Shown here piece by piece: positions 13,538 to 25,076 of a DNA stretch of 64,000 nt. Position 1 is the first letter of the stretch, and each line of letters begins with the position of its first letter. This DNA comes from Terana coerulea. Lineage: Eukaryota > Basidiomycota > Agaricomycetes > Polyporales > Phanerochaetaceae. Under the pieces are notes generated by a model, which had not been told where the DNA came from, ran no database searches, and worked only from the letters and a program-made list of their open reading frames with translations. A program made the translations under genes and the position numbers. The stretch is from the NCBI GenBank assembly GCA_024811115.1, contig JAKOGH010000856.1:32441-96440 (forward strand), in the 5' to 3' direction.

Positions 13538-14917
13538 TCAGACGGTGAGGGCTCCAGGCTTCTGAATCGAGACCTTGGAGCCATGTTCGGAGTCCAGAGC
13601 GGACGCGGTGCCCTCGAACGACACCATGGCGATGCCGTCGGCCTCCGTCGCCGTCATGTCATGGAGCATGCGTCCGGGACGGCGGAGGTGGGTGCGCTGC
13701 TTGCGGGACTGCTCGGTGAGCAGCGAGTCTGAGCCGTAGGTGGTCTCGACAGTCTTGCCCTGGTCGATGCGGATAATGATCAAGTTGAATGAGATGCCCT
13801 ATAGAACCATGATATGCCCGTAAGTAGGGTGCAAGCACATCCAGGAAAAATAAGAAAAAGGTACTGACGATGACCTGAACGACCTGTGAAATGCAAGTCG
13901 CGACGTTAGCGCCTGCAGTGCATCGAGTATTGGGAAGGAGAAGGACGTACACAGTCAGAGACAGCGTATTGGGAGTTGTTCGAGGCGAGATATGTGATAA
14001 AGAATACAATGACCGCCGCCGAGTAGAACAGCCCAGATTCGATGATAATACGCATGGCCCGCTGCAGGCCACTACCGCTTCTGGAACCGCCACTGGCTTC
14101 GAAGACAGCTCTCGCACGGCGGTCGATAGACCAAATTTTGTAGACGATCATAACTAGAGGATGGCAATTAGAGACGAATGGGCGTGGATCAAAAAACTAT
14201 ACATGCATGTGGCAATAAGATTGAGGGCGAGAGTGATTGTTAGTGTTGAGGTAATGAACGGCGTGAGCTGGCTGGCGTTGAGCAACGTGCTGGAATGGAG
14301 CGTAAACTCGATGTAGCATGTGAACGCTTCGACAACTGGGACAAGCGGTGTGAGCACGCTGGAAAAGAAAATGAACGGATGACTCTCACTCATCCCGGCT
14401 ACCCAAAGCACACATAGAGGAGCGGTTACTATCCAGCTACGCTTGTACACAACATAGCAGCGATAAATCTAGAAGACTCAGCTGAGAACGTGCTGAAGTC
14501 AAATAGCGTTCAAGCGTACCAGCATACCGTCCGCAATGCTCGTCTGCGCGACGTAGTTCACCGTCTTCATCGCGTTAACCCAGTACGATATGTTGGCGAA
14601 CTCTTCGGCCGCGCCACCGGGGCCGTGGTACCAGATGAAGGCGTCGAGGACGTGGCGCAGAAGGAGCGCTACGTCTAGTGTCGCAAATATGAACAAAAGT
14701 AGCGTCACTACCAGGAATAGGTTTCGTTGGCGAGTGCTCGAGCGACCGTGGGCTAGCATGGTGTACATGCACATCCCGAAGGATACGAGGTACAACCCTG
14801 GAGGCAACCAGGATCAATGAATATGAGAACGCCACAGCGTCGAGCATGCGCACCGTAGAAGAGGCTCTCCATGAATAGTGCTACGATTTGAGCAACGTCG
14901 ATGGGGAAGTCCGCCAT
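13538..14917 (-). CDS. Multi-pass membrane protein of a basidiomycete-type hypothetical family
   Basis: Function not known. About seven exons encode MADFPIDVAQIVALFMESLFYG, then LYLVSFGMCMYTMLAHGR, RNLFLVVTLLLFIFATLDVAL, a loop HVLDAFIWYHGPGG, IYRCYVVYKRSWIV, LNLIATC joined to IMIVYKIWSIDRRAR, GLFYSAAVIVFFITYLASNN and GISFNLIIIRIDQGKTVE, ending in a hydrophilic tail ...GALTV. About seven hydrophobic segments are visible, spaced like the large family of uncharacterised seven-helix-like membrane proteins common in Agaricomycetes. The motif IYRCYVVYKRSW is typical of that family as I know it. Introns of 45-70 nt join in frame, and no frameshift was needed, unlike most neighbours. Convergent with the P450 to the left, head-to-head with the MFS gene to the right. 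Confidence 0.75.
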
Positions 14918-15975
14918 GTTGCACTAGAGACAGAACAGCAACTGCCGGCTCGGAGGGCCCGGGTATGCTGCAACCTCTCACTGAGAATGGCCTAGCTTTA
15001 GTAGTACTGCATAAGTAACCGGAAGACATGGTGTATATTGTATCTCACGGACTTCTGCATCTGCTCAGGTGCCTACGAATCGCCAGTGACGTCTGGCAAT
15101 CAGCGTCTGCATGCTACTCGCCCGTCCCAATAGCGGTGGGCGAAAGGCTTGAAGACGACTGAGACTGCGTGTACACGCGCTGTGTGGGTCTCACGTTACT
15201 TCGACAGATAGAGATGCCAGGTCCTAGGAAGCGACAAAAATAGTCAGCAAATAGGACCGTTCAGAGAAGTAGGGTCCATACTGTTAGACGGCAGCATTGT
15301 GGCACTTGTTCTGATGAAGTGATAAAACTATTATTGCACCTCATGATGCTCGCAACATTCCCACAGCTCACCCACATACGAACAGATGCGCGCAGAACTT
15401 CGTGGTCGTCTGCGAACAGGCTTCGTAGGTTTGGGATGGTACATACGAAGGCTTGACTTCGAAGGCTATGCCGGGTGTAACCTAGCTAGCTCCGACATGC
15501 TCCGACGCGGCGTCGATCGTCTGGCAGGGCGTCCGACAGGGCGTCGAAGCGCCCTCCTTCGTACCACGACGGATCCAGGCCAACGGTCAACGGACTCGGT
15601 ATTCCCATCTTCTCCGTAATGAGCATCCTTGCAATGGAACGCAGGCAGGCAATGCACAGAAGCTTACGTCGCACACCCTCGGATGACCCGTCATGGTCCG
15701 CCGCCTCGCGAAGTGGTCATGTCAAGTAAAAAAGGAGAGCCAACCTTCGACTTGTTCCTGCCTTCGCGGTCTCCAGGTGGGTGGCCTGTGTCCGGCGCAG
15801 CCAATGTGCCTAATACTAGGACGTGCGCCACACGCGATCGCACCTACTCAGAACCTCTTAACCCTCGGCGGTTCCTCTACACCCACCTCACAAGTTCACT
15901 CACCGGGCCTCGACCGGGACCATCGTCGACGTTCTCTCTCTATACCCCCGCCTTCATACGCTTCGCGGATTCAAG
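14918..15975. other. Divergent intergenic region
   Basis: Shared upstream region of the membrane-protein gene (-) and the MFS gene (+). No recognisable gene. A pyrimidine-rich stretch (about 15930-15955) precedes the MFS start codon, as is common in fungal promoters. Confidence 0.5.
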
Positions 15976-18010
15976 ATGGCCTCCCTTGAGGCGGATAGCA
16001 CTCACAGCTCCGCCGCTGTTGAAGAGACGAAACTCGAGCCTGTACCACAGCTGAAGGCGCTGGAGAGCGGTAACAGTCCGGGCCCTCCACCTTTTCCTGA
16101 GGGTGGTCTAAGAGGATGGCTTACTGTCCTCGGAGGGTATGTCTTCGTGCTTTGCACATGTCGCTGAAAGCTGTAGGCTAACGCCGGTCACGGCAGCTCT
16201 ATGGTGCTCATCTGCACCTTCGGCATTGTGCAGTCGTTTGGTGTCTTCCAAGATTACTACACGGTGAGCAGACCGTGCATCTTTGTGGGGCGCATATTCA
16301 ACTTTGTCGCTCAGCGCATCACGTTGTCGGAGCACAGTCCGTCCCAAATTAGCTGGATCGGCTCCTTTCAGCTTTTTTGCTCTTCGCAGTCGCACTCCCC
16401 TCCGGTCGCTTTTATGACGAGGGCTATTTCCGTCCCTTGATGGCTTGGGGATCGCTCCTATACTTATTTTCGTACGTCGCATTCATCAATCATCGCAGGT
16501 GGTGCTCATGTCTTCAATGTGACAGTGTGTTCATGCTGTCGTTGACCAAGCCTCACCAGTACTACCAGACGTTTCTGTCGCAGGGTTTGGGCATCGGGCT
16601 GGCTATGGGTGTGATATTTCTCCCCTCACTCTCCGTGGTGTCGCACTACTTTCGCGCCAAGCGCTCCTTGGCTATGGGCTGCGTGATCGCAGGTAAGCAT
16701 CGCGCACTTTCAGTTGAGTCGATGTACCAACCTGACCGTATTCACGTAGGCGCTTCGTTAGGTGGCGTCATCTGGCCCATCATGCTCAATCACCTGTTCA
16801 ACGAGTCTGCCGGTTTCGCCTGGGGAGTGCGGTGCGTGTTCGCTTTTGTTTGACAATTGTGCATGCGTACTTAGCTATTGTCACAGGGCCTCGGGCTTCA
16901 TTGCAATCTTGCTCCTGGCGTCTGCGCTCCTGTTCATGAAGACGAGGCTGCCCAGCCGCAGACAGCGACCTGACGCTCCACCGATTCTCATCAAGGCCCT
17001 TGCTCGTGGACGTTCCATACATGATATGTGTAGCCGGGTTCGTCCGCATTTTAGCCTGGTGCTGAATCGTATTCCAGAGATGACTGACGTTCCGGTGCTT
17101 GTAGGGCGTTCTTTGTCTTTTGGGGGCTGTTCTTCCCATGTATGTGCCTGTTCCTTTTGGTTCCAATCATGCACCCATGACCACTGGCATACAGTCTTTT
17201 ACCTGCAGCTATTCGCAATCCTCCATGGCGTCCCACGCAACTTCGCGCTTTACACTGTGCGTCGCACGACTCCATTTTCCCGTCAAGCTTTCCTGGTCTT
17301 ACGCTACACGCCAGATACCCATTCTCAATGCTGCATCCCTCTTTGGTCGCACGCTGCCAAACTTTGCCGCTGATTATTATGGCCGCTTCAATGGTGCGCC
17401 TGTTGATCTTAGCCTTTGCATCTGAAAGGAGCTCACAGGTGATATGGCCGCAGTAATTATCCCGATGACGACCGTCGCGGGCTTCTTGATGTTCGCTATG
17501 CTTGGCGCAAAGACGGTGGGCAGCATGATTGTGTTTGCCATCCTCTACGGGTTCTTTTCCGGATGCTGTACGCTCTCCTCCCTTTCTGCTACATTATTTT
17601 CCACAAACTTACCGTCGTATTCTAGTTCTGTCGATGACGGCGCCCATCGTCACGGTATTTGCCAAGAGCGTGGACGAAGTGGGGTGCGTGTCTCGAGCCG
17701 TTTATGTGTGTTTCTCGGCTGAACTTACGACTTGGGGCTGGCAGTATACGTATCGGAGTTGCCTGCTTCATCTTTAGCTTCGCCCTCCTCACCGGAAACC
17801 CGATCTCGGGCGCCCTCCTGCACGCGCCCGACTACTTCTGGAGCCGGGCAATCATCTTCAATGCGGTTCGTCTCGTTCCGTTCCCTATACGACGTGCTAC
17901 TGGAAAGGATGTCCTGACCACTCTTCCAGGTAATGGTGCTGTTTGGTTGTCTGCTGTTGACCGTGTCCCGGGCGATGGTGGCCAAACAGAAGGGGTCACA
18001 GTGGGTTTAG
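15976..18010 (+). CDS. MFS transporter, monocarboxylate-porter-like
   Basis: Major facilitator of the fungal monocarboxylate transporter-like group, expected in the plasma or an internal membrane. About thirteen exons. A hydrophilic N-terminus with PPPFPEGGLRGWLTVLGG leads into SMVLICTFGIVQSFGVFQDYY and then SPSQISWIGSFQ, which are hallmark segments of this family. Later segments are LPSLSVVSHYFRAKRSLAMG, GASLGGVIWPIMLNHL, ILNAASLFGRTLPNFAADYYG, FAILYGFFSGC and GNPISGALL, ending near KQKGSQWV. Two apparent indels: a T run at 16373-16378 one base short (before LLFAVALPSGRFYDEGYF) and an extra G at 17008-17009 (before DVPYMICVAGFV). Otherwise all splice joins keep frame. It may import a precursor or export a product of neighbouring oxidative enzymes, but the sequence does not show the substrate. 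Confidence 0.88.
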
Positions 18011-18364
18011 GTCACATAGCACAGATTGTCTGCACCGGTCGGTCGTTCCTCAGGACACAATCAGCGACGCACCTACTCATCTTATCCGGACCTGCACTTC
18101 AAAGTCCGGACGAGCAAGATGATTAGTACGAGTTGCGCGCGTACATGCGCCGTTTGGCGGTATACATTATTTCACGTTGTTTTATGGAATTGTGATGTTT
18201 GGTTGGGGAATGTACTTGACATGCACGTCTCTGAATGTACGAATAGGCTGTTGAGATGCCCATGTCCGAGCCAGGACTGGCAACAAGAGAGCTCGGCCGT
18301 GGACTCATGCACCCTGCAAGCGAAGACGGATCTCGATATGACCACGGAAAGCTGCGGAGGCGCA

Positions 18365-18377
18365 TGATGGCGCATCA
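18365..18377. promoter_or_regulatory. 13-bp hyphenated palindrome, copy 2 of 5
   Basis: Same 13 bases, with partly conserved downstream flank (AAGTGGCGCG...CCGG). No gene starts downstream of it in the orientation seen at the other copies. Confidence 0.55.
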
Positions 18378-19000
18378 ACCCGAATAGGGTTAAGTGGCGC
18401 GCGACTTCCGGCATGACCACTGGTCGAGGTCGGTGTCCGTCAGGCTCCAGCAAGCTTTAGTCCCCATCGTTACCACATGCTCCCGTTCCCCTGTATCCTA
18501 CGCACCGCCTTGTGTAATTATGTTGACTTTATGTGAGCCAGCTTTCCAACTTGAACGGATATACAGCTCGAACACACTCCCGCTTGCAGATGCATCCCAA
18601 GCTCAGCTTCGGGCTCGAAGCCCACGTCGTGCCAATGTCTCACTCTACTCAAGCGGTATGTATAATGAAAGGAAGGCGCAGCATACGACGTGATCAAACA
18701 TATACCTACATGGACCCACGACCACGGAGATCGGGCAGATGCGCACTCGGCTGCATAAGAGCGGCGGATCAAAGCGCCACAAAGCTGCAGAGACTCTCCG
18801 GCCCCAAGGCAGGTGAACAACCTGAACCTCCGCAAGCTCCATGTACATGTCCCTTCGGTTAGATGTCGCCCCATGCACCGAATGCTCCTCGGACAACTTG
18901 AAGCCACGCGCGATGGCGGGCGCTAAGCACTAGGACTGTAGAGCTCGATCGGGACGTCCAACGGCGTGACTTGGACGCGTTTGTTGATTGAGAATAAACA

Positions 19001-19035
19001 GAGGCTGACCGTCACAGAACGTGACGGTCAGCCTC
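19001..19035. repeat. Perfect 15-bp inverted repeat, 5-nt loop
   Basis: GAGGCTGACCGTCAC and its exact reverse complement are separated by AGAAC. The structure ends ten bases before a TATAAA. It could be an operator-like palindrome, a cruciform or the trace of an excised element. No second copy was noticed in the window. Confidence 0.8.
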
Positions 19036-19759
19036 CCAGAAACATATAAAGACAGGTGCCCCCGACCCACAACTCCCCACCACCTCTCGACTAGCCTCTC
19101 TCCTCTACTGGCTCCTGGTCGCCCGGCCCCCAGGACAACCACACCCCACCACACACCCCACATTCCAACAACCCCCGCGCTCACCCAGGCTTTCCCGCCT
19201 GGGTACGCGCGGGCCGACACTCACCTCCGCTCGCTTCTCTCGAATGACGCCCTGATGGCGCTGCGATGACTCCAGGGGACCTCGATGGCCGATACCGCGA
19301 GTATGCGCGATGCTGAACCATGCCCTGTGCAAGAGGCGAAGAACCCCGTCGCAGCTAGCTCGAGAGCGGTAGAGTGGCAAGGTGCGTGCTTTCGCTGTCT
19401 TTGGCCGACCACCGGACGAACGCCCTCGCCGTCGCTGGAACGCCCAGGACGGCTCCGCAAGAGAGCAGGAGAGCTCGAGAACAAGGTGAGTCCCCAAGGG
19501 AGGGCAGGCACGATCGTGGTGCCTGTCCTGGTGCAGGCCTCTCCGTGGTCCTTGGGACGAGTAGTTCCCGGGTCTGTCGGCTGACCGGGAGCGAAACCAA
19601 CAAGCACCTGAATTCCTCTTCTCTGGCGTTTGGTTCCATTACTGACATACATCGTAGGGCCTCAATTCAAGGTGAGGAATTCCTCGTTCTCGTCTACCGC
19701 ATACGTTGTAGGGCATCTCTGTATTGTAGAATATTAGCCAATACTGTGACAAGTCCGAA

Positions 19760-20985
19760 GTGGTTTTCTCGTGTGCAAAGGCGCATATATGCGGGTCCGA
19801 AGCACATCACCAGCATAAAGGCGGTAGTGCTCACAAGTATCCGAAAATACATGGAAGAGATGTCATGGAAGTAGCCGAAGGAGTTGCGGTACCTGACCCT
19901 CCGGTGTACAAGCTCGCCGCCGTTCACGAGGTGCCTTCCTCGTCCATCTCTGTATTGGGCTTCGCCGAAGCCTATACACTCAGATTAGCCCCAGAGAACA
20001 TGCAAGTATCTGAGACATACTATATCAGCCACTACGTGTCAGACGGTATTCGAGCGCAGTCCAATTCTTCTCGACACTGCTGACCTTGCTTCTTGAAACC
20101 GAGATCAGGCACCCACTGGGCGGGAAGACGTCTCAGTGGAGAACTGAATCGTTTCAACTACGACGCCGGTAAATGTGTTGACAAAGTACTCGCTGTAAGG
20201 AATTAAATCGATCAAGAAAGCGTGCAGCTTCGCGGCTTCCCCCAGATACTTTGTGTACGTACACCGCGTAGCTGACGTAGCCCCTGCCTCTAACCTTGAC
20301 GTAGTGCTCGTGCGAGATATAAACGATTGACTTTCCATAGTGCTGCAAATGTACTTGAGGAAGTTCAAGTCTTGCGGAGGCTCGACCATAAGGTGCGCGA
20401 AGGTCTGGGCTGAGAGTTCCTGTAGAGGCCCATAGCGGTGTACAATAGCCGACCTCAGAGCCCCTGTCATCAAGCCCTCGCGATCGTCATCAGGTATCTG
20501 CGCTTGCGATGCTGTGTACTTTCTCCGTCTAAGGCTACGGCGCGGTTTTAATCCGTTATGTAGCATGCCGTGTAAGCGCAGCCGAAATTGAGAGTAAGGC
20601 TTCAGGAGCGCACACGTCTGAGGCCATGACTACGCTCCGATGCTGGCCAAAGCGTAGGTTCATGTTTTTCTCCGGTATATCGTATGCTATTTACTGCGAG
20701 TTGGGCACGAAATCACGCTTGCCGAGATGAAAAGGTACGATGATGGGGTCTGTACGTATACGGAGTCATGAAGAGTTCTGCTCGTGCATAGATCGCGACG
20801 CACCGTACTACTTTCCCCGCCACGCATACTGCAGCCATTAAAGATGCTCAGGAGCTTGTAAGATGTTGCGGAGGAGGTTAGAGGCCTCGATAGTGGAGGT
20901 GAATTTGACGACCGTCTCCAGAGGGCGTATAAGCACAGGGATAGCAGTACGGCGAGGGTATTTGCGCGCACAGGATGGGCCATAC
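19760..20985 (-). pseudogene. Decayed cytochrome P450 related to the 10.4-kb P450
   Basis: Minus-strand relic collinear with the P450 at 10.4-12.4 kb. Visible remnants in order: an N-terminal hydrophobic stretch and WLQYA segment (about 20840-20980), VPNSQ followed by a stop, EKNMN, VVMASD, a run with several stops where the C-helix should be, PPQDLNFLKY, a region matching YVHEVF...AFLIDLIP in shifted frames, a piece where TAASLYTGG survives but the preceding tryptophan codon is a stop, and TTAFMLVMCF. No haem loop was found. Multiple stops and frameshifts in different places make this a true pseudogene rather than a sequencing artefact. A copy of the dispersed repeat lies just upstream (about 21120-21360), as for the relic at 63 kb. 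Confidence 0.8.
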
Positions 20986-21578
20986 TGTATCATCGGTCTG
21001 CTAAGAGTCGTCAAAGGAGCAGTCGTAAGCAGAGCGAGAAACGGCTGCCCGGAGGAGTCTTGACATCCAGCTTGACGCTGCAGTTGCTGTTAGTGTCCAA
21101 ACCGAATACAACAGTGAAGCAGAGTCTCGGCCCGCCGAGAGATACAACCAGCCCGTATTGCAAAGCCTAAGGTGAATGTAGGAGCGTATGCGAACGTTTG
21201 AGGAGGACAAGTTCAGTGGTTTATTGCCAGATGGTGAAGACGAGAACGTGAAAGCTCTACGCAGACACGCAGCCACACCTGGCACGGAAGTTCCCGCGGG
21301 CGTGTGATGGCGCATCAATGCCGCTTTGGAAAAGTGCGGCGCGGTTACCGGTTTTTATATCCCCGACAACACCTTCATCATCTTAGCATGCTCGAGCTGG
21401 CTGACATCCGACAATGTTAATACCGGGTACCCAGATATTGAACTGAAAATTGTGACACTCACGCTCAATGGAGTCGTTCCTCGTGCACCAATGGCACTGG
21501 CCAAACATTCGAAGACTACCAGTCGCAGCGTAGCATAGGAAAGCAGCAGGGAGATAGGAGATTTACAGGGCTCTACCG
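20986..21578. repeat. Fragment of the dispersed repeat (copy C)
   Basis: About 21120-21360 matches the repeat copies at 23.2-24.1 kb and 61.8-62.5 kb. It is best conserved around the 13-bp palindrome at 21305-21317 and the following CCGCTTTGG...GCGGCG...ACCGG segment. It separates the P450 relic (transcribed away to the left) from the 3' end of the SDR gene. Confidence 0.65.
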
Positions 21579-22672
21579 TTAAGATACAGTGTTGGCATGA
21601 TCGGAGATGACTACACCGCGCGTGACGTCCAACCATTCAGTCAGATTGTGAAGCCGTTCCTCAAAATTCTCTCTCAAATTGTCCTCTGCATCCTTCCCCA
21701 ACACTAGCCATAGGGGCATAGGCCTGCCTGCCGCTGGCCCTTCACCTTGACAACATCAATCACCGCAGCCATTGCCTTGGCTGGGTCGTTCGGCTGCTTT
21801 CCGTCAAGAGCTCTGTAAACCCGGTACGCCATCTGCCTAACCGAGGAGTAATCGGCGACCTCCTGAGTGGGAAGCGGGTTCGCGTCTGCGGTTGCGATAA
21901 ATCCTGTGCGATGTGCGCCAGGCTGGACGATCAAAACGCGGAGTCCTAACGATTTCACCTCCGTAGATAGAGACTCGCCCCACGCTGCAGTCGGAGTTAG
22001 TTATTATACGACAAGTGTAAGCCATATACAGTGGCTTACCATGCAATGCTGCCTTCGACGCAGAATATGAAGACATGCACTGTCAACGAGCGAGTTATTT
22101 TTTGCGTGAGTTGTAGCATTCACGGGCAGGACTTACAGGGAACTGAGATTTCCAGGCATGCCTGCTTCCCATAAGGACAATGGTACCTGATCGCGCGGCT
22201 CTCATTGCAGGCAGAAATGCGTGTGTAACCTTCATCGCCCCAAACAGATTGACGTTGAATGCTTGAATAGCTCCCGTGTCCCTATAAAAATGAGCAACGC
22301 TGACGACGAGAGGAGCATCTGGACTTACCCAATCTCCTCCGAGATGCCAGGGCTTCCAATGCCCGCGTTATTCACCACTACGTCCACACGGCCCCAAAAT
22401 TCCACAGCTTGTTTCGCAATGTTCTGAATCTGCTCGAAGGTGTCGGTAACATCGAGGCGAAGGGCCTTAAAGTCGGGATTTCCCGAGAGAGTTCCATCGA
22501 AATCAACTGTTGACCGTGCCGTTGCGATTACTCGGTCACCACGTTCCAGGAGCAAGTGGCTAAGAGCCCGCCCCAATCCTTGGGAGGCCCCTACAGAAGA
22601 CATAAGTATGCGCCATGTCAGGAGCCAAGTAAACGGGCTACCTGTAATGAACCAGACGAGTTGGTTAGACAT
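21579..22672 (-). CDS. Short-chain dehydrogenase/reductase
   Basis: Classical SDR using NAD(P)H for a ketone/alcohol interconversion, probably cytosolic. Five exons. The Rossmann motif ITGASQGLGRAL is split by an intron after ITG. Then come LDVTD, NNAGIGSPG, FNVNLFGAM and the active-site YSASKAAL (Tyr-x3-Lys), followed by VLIVQPGAHRTGF and a C-terminal region ending WLDVTRGVVISDHANTVS. The C-terminus is reached only if a G is restored in the run at 21745-21746 (minus-strand GG, expected GGG). Without it the protein ends about 55 residues early, at ...GLCPYG. It is tail-to-tail with nothing obvious, and a copy of the dispersed repeat lies about 0.8 kb upstream. It could act on a pathway metabolite or a phenolic carbonyl; substrate unknown. 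Confidence 0.88.
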
Positions 22673-23159
22673 TGTGGGTGGTGTGGTTACCTCCGCTTGA
22701 AGACGTCCTCGGAGAGGTGCGATTGGTGGGCTTCCAACTGTCAGTGTGATGGTCCGCTACATTCCCGTCTATGTATAAGACCGCCAACCTGAGACTGAAT
22801 GGCCGGGACCATCCTACAGAGTTCGCATGACGAGCCATCTTTACAGCTGATAGATGCTGAGCTATCCTTCGTGGGCCAGGCGTCGCACCGAAGGAGATAT
22901 GTATTCGAGCTTCACGTCACGAAAGCCGTGCATAGTTAACTGCATCGCAGAAGCATGATGTACCCCTGGCCCCTACGTGATAGCAATCAGCACTTGGGCT
23001 GCTTCTTGTGGCCAGAACTGCCTGATACCTTCGAAATCAAGGGGTTGACCGAGACGGCCCGCCAGCTTCACCAGCTCTTCACGCTTGGTGCGAATGAGTC
23101 ACCTAAGCCGCATTCTTTGAAGACTCTGGACACACCTGAACCCTTCTCGCAAAAGCTTC
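22673..23159. other. Upstream region of the SDR gene
   Basis: No gene recognised. It separates the SDR start codon from repeat copy A. No clear TATA box was found. Confidence 0.45.
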
Positions 23160-24180
23160 ATGCCCCGTGGCAAGTAAAACATGGCAGCGAAGCTGGACGC
23201 AGCAGGTTGATGATGGGGAGGGAGGTCGGCAAGGAGGTCGGCGCCGCCGCGGTCGAAAATGCATAGAATGCAGAATTAAGGCGACGTCACGGCCGGCCGG
23301 GAAACACTTTGAGGTCGTAACAAGCAGAAGACCACGGTATGATGCTATTCGAGACGTGTGGAGAAACAAGTTCAGCGCAGGGCTGCAAGACGGCGACAAC
23401 AAAAGGCGAGGGAGACCTGAGGGAGACAAGAACGTGGAAATGAGATTTCGCTTGGGGAAGCGCGTGATGGCGCATCAATTCCGCTTTGGGAAATGCAGCG
23501 CCGGTGACCGGATCTTACCGACCCGGCTGCGGCCGAGACTCGCAGTTTTCTTTTTTCACTCTCGAGTCTCGAGCTTACCCCATCTTCGATTCCGGAGCTG
23601 CAATCCTTCGAGGCAGCCTGCAACAGTATCCTATCATTTATTTCTACGGACTACTGGTCTCTGTCCAGCTCTTCCGAAACAGTGATGACAGACGGGCTTT
23701 TTGTCAGGACTGACAAGGAAGCCCGCTCACCGTCACTATCCCTAACAGCACCCAAGGCCTAAACCACAACGCGTTGAATAGCATCTTATCATGCTATGGC
23801 CGCTCATATTGGTCAGCTGATGAACTTGCTCTTTTGTGGATGAAAATCATGGTTACCGTGGACTTGCGACAGCGGAAGCGGTGGGTGTCTTAGAATCTAC
23901 AGAACACCCTTGGAAGAATGCTGACCGTCGACTTCTTGCTGATGCTTAACTCAGCGTGCATGCACCAGGGACGACATTTCCAGCCTCGTTCAGGCTTGTA
24001 AAGTGTTGATGCACCCGAGTACCTGCACGACTGAATCAATGAACGTGTATTGTCTCTGTCTCTACCTCCAAACCGAGATGAGTTACGACGCCATTTTGGA
24101 GAATGTGTTCTCACGACCGCTCCATGAGGTGGAACTACGATACTGTACATCGAGACTAGTGGCGAGTACTCATGCTTACT
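23160..24180 (-). repeat. Dispersed repeat, long copy A (LTR-element-like)
   Basis: Read on the minus strand this copy aligns with 61347-62530 on the plus strand over about 1 kb. It includes a start codon at 24094-24092 (ATGGCGTCG, versus ATGGCATCA at 61433), the shared AGACAATACACGTT block, a hairpin region (23701-23716) and the 13-bp palindrome at 23465-23477 with near-identical flanks. The matching copy B begins next to an LTR-like unit, and a short match to that unit is also visible here near 24160-24180, so this is probably the decayed 5' part of an LTR-type element. In copy A the reading frame is broken by stops. It supplies the emp­ty-site version of the MITE insertion seen in copy B. 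Confidence 0.65.
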
Positions 24181-25076
24181 GTTTAGCGTGCGAGACTGAC
24201 GAATGCTGACTTTACGTTTTGGTAGGTAGCTCGTCTCAGAGCATGAATTCCAAACAACCTTGCTACGTTCACAGTCACTTCTGGGTGGATGGCTTGGCCT
24301 TGTCTATTGCTTTCGCCATTGTGGCGCACAGTATCATCGGCCTGGCTCCTCTCTTCTCAAGTTAGCTGTGCCTCTTCGGCAACTGCGTGGCGACAAGGTG
24401 AGCCTTGGTGCCTGTATTGACTGCAGTTTCATCACATATTCAACTCTCCCCGCACACTGTCCACCCAGGTCAAGATTTTCAACCCAACTAGTTTCTAAAC
24501 TTCAGCTCCGCGGTCTTGCTCTCAGCATAGTACTGTGCGGACTGCCGCCACCTGCAGTCTGGTATTGCTCGAGATGTCTGGTGCAATGCAGACTATGGCG
24601 TGCAAAATGATATGCGAACAACCGGCTTGAGAACCCGTAAGACGAAGGCCACACTGTACTGCTCAGTCTACTTCATCAACAACGTCCTCCGATCATCGAG
24701 AATTTGGCTGTACCGTTGTGCCTGAGCTGTCACGGCCTTTACGGTGGGCTCTTAATGTGGCTCGTACAAACGCAATCTTTCTCATCCATGCTTCATCACA
24801 GACCTGTCGCGCGTGACCATTGAGGTCGCCTCCGAAGTACAGTCAATCCCTCAAACTTCGCACGAATACGGGGGCCGCGGGCCGAATTCAATTGCATTGG
24901 CTGCTCAAATAACTGCGTTAACTTCGAATGGGCACCCGTTGAATCTTGCAGCCCACCTGCTCGTATCTAGCTAAGTACTTCCGGTAAGCTGCATGCGTAT
25001 GTTGTCAGTCCCTTCCTGCTTCACGTTGTAGCCAAGCACAAGGCTGACGAACATGTTTCAGGGGCTTTGGTCGAAT
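24181..25076. other. Intergenic upstream of GMC copy 2
   Basis: No recognisable gene. A short hydrophobic frame (about 24280-24350, WVDGLALSIAFAIVAHSIIG) might be a membrane-protein relic, but no exon series supports it. Confidence 0.4.

Larger units (their letters stand above)
18011..19759. other. Intergenic with repeat fragment, hairpin and TATA-like site
   Basis: No protein family was recognised. It holds a divergent copy of the dispersed repeat with the 13-bp palindrome (18365-18377), a perfect 15-bp inverted repeat (19001-19035), a TATA-like TATAAA at 19045-19050 and a C/T-rich tract to about 19160. A GC-rich stretch follows (about 19285-19584) with an open frame beginning MADTASMRDAEPCPV. 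The frame may be the 5' part of an unrecognised transcription unit, but support is weak. Confidence 0.5.
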
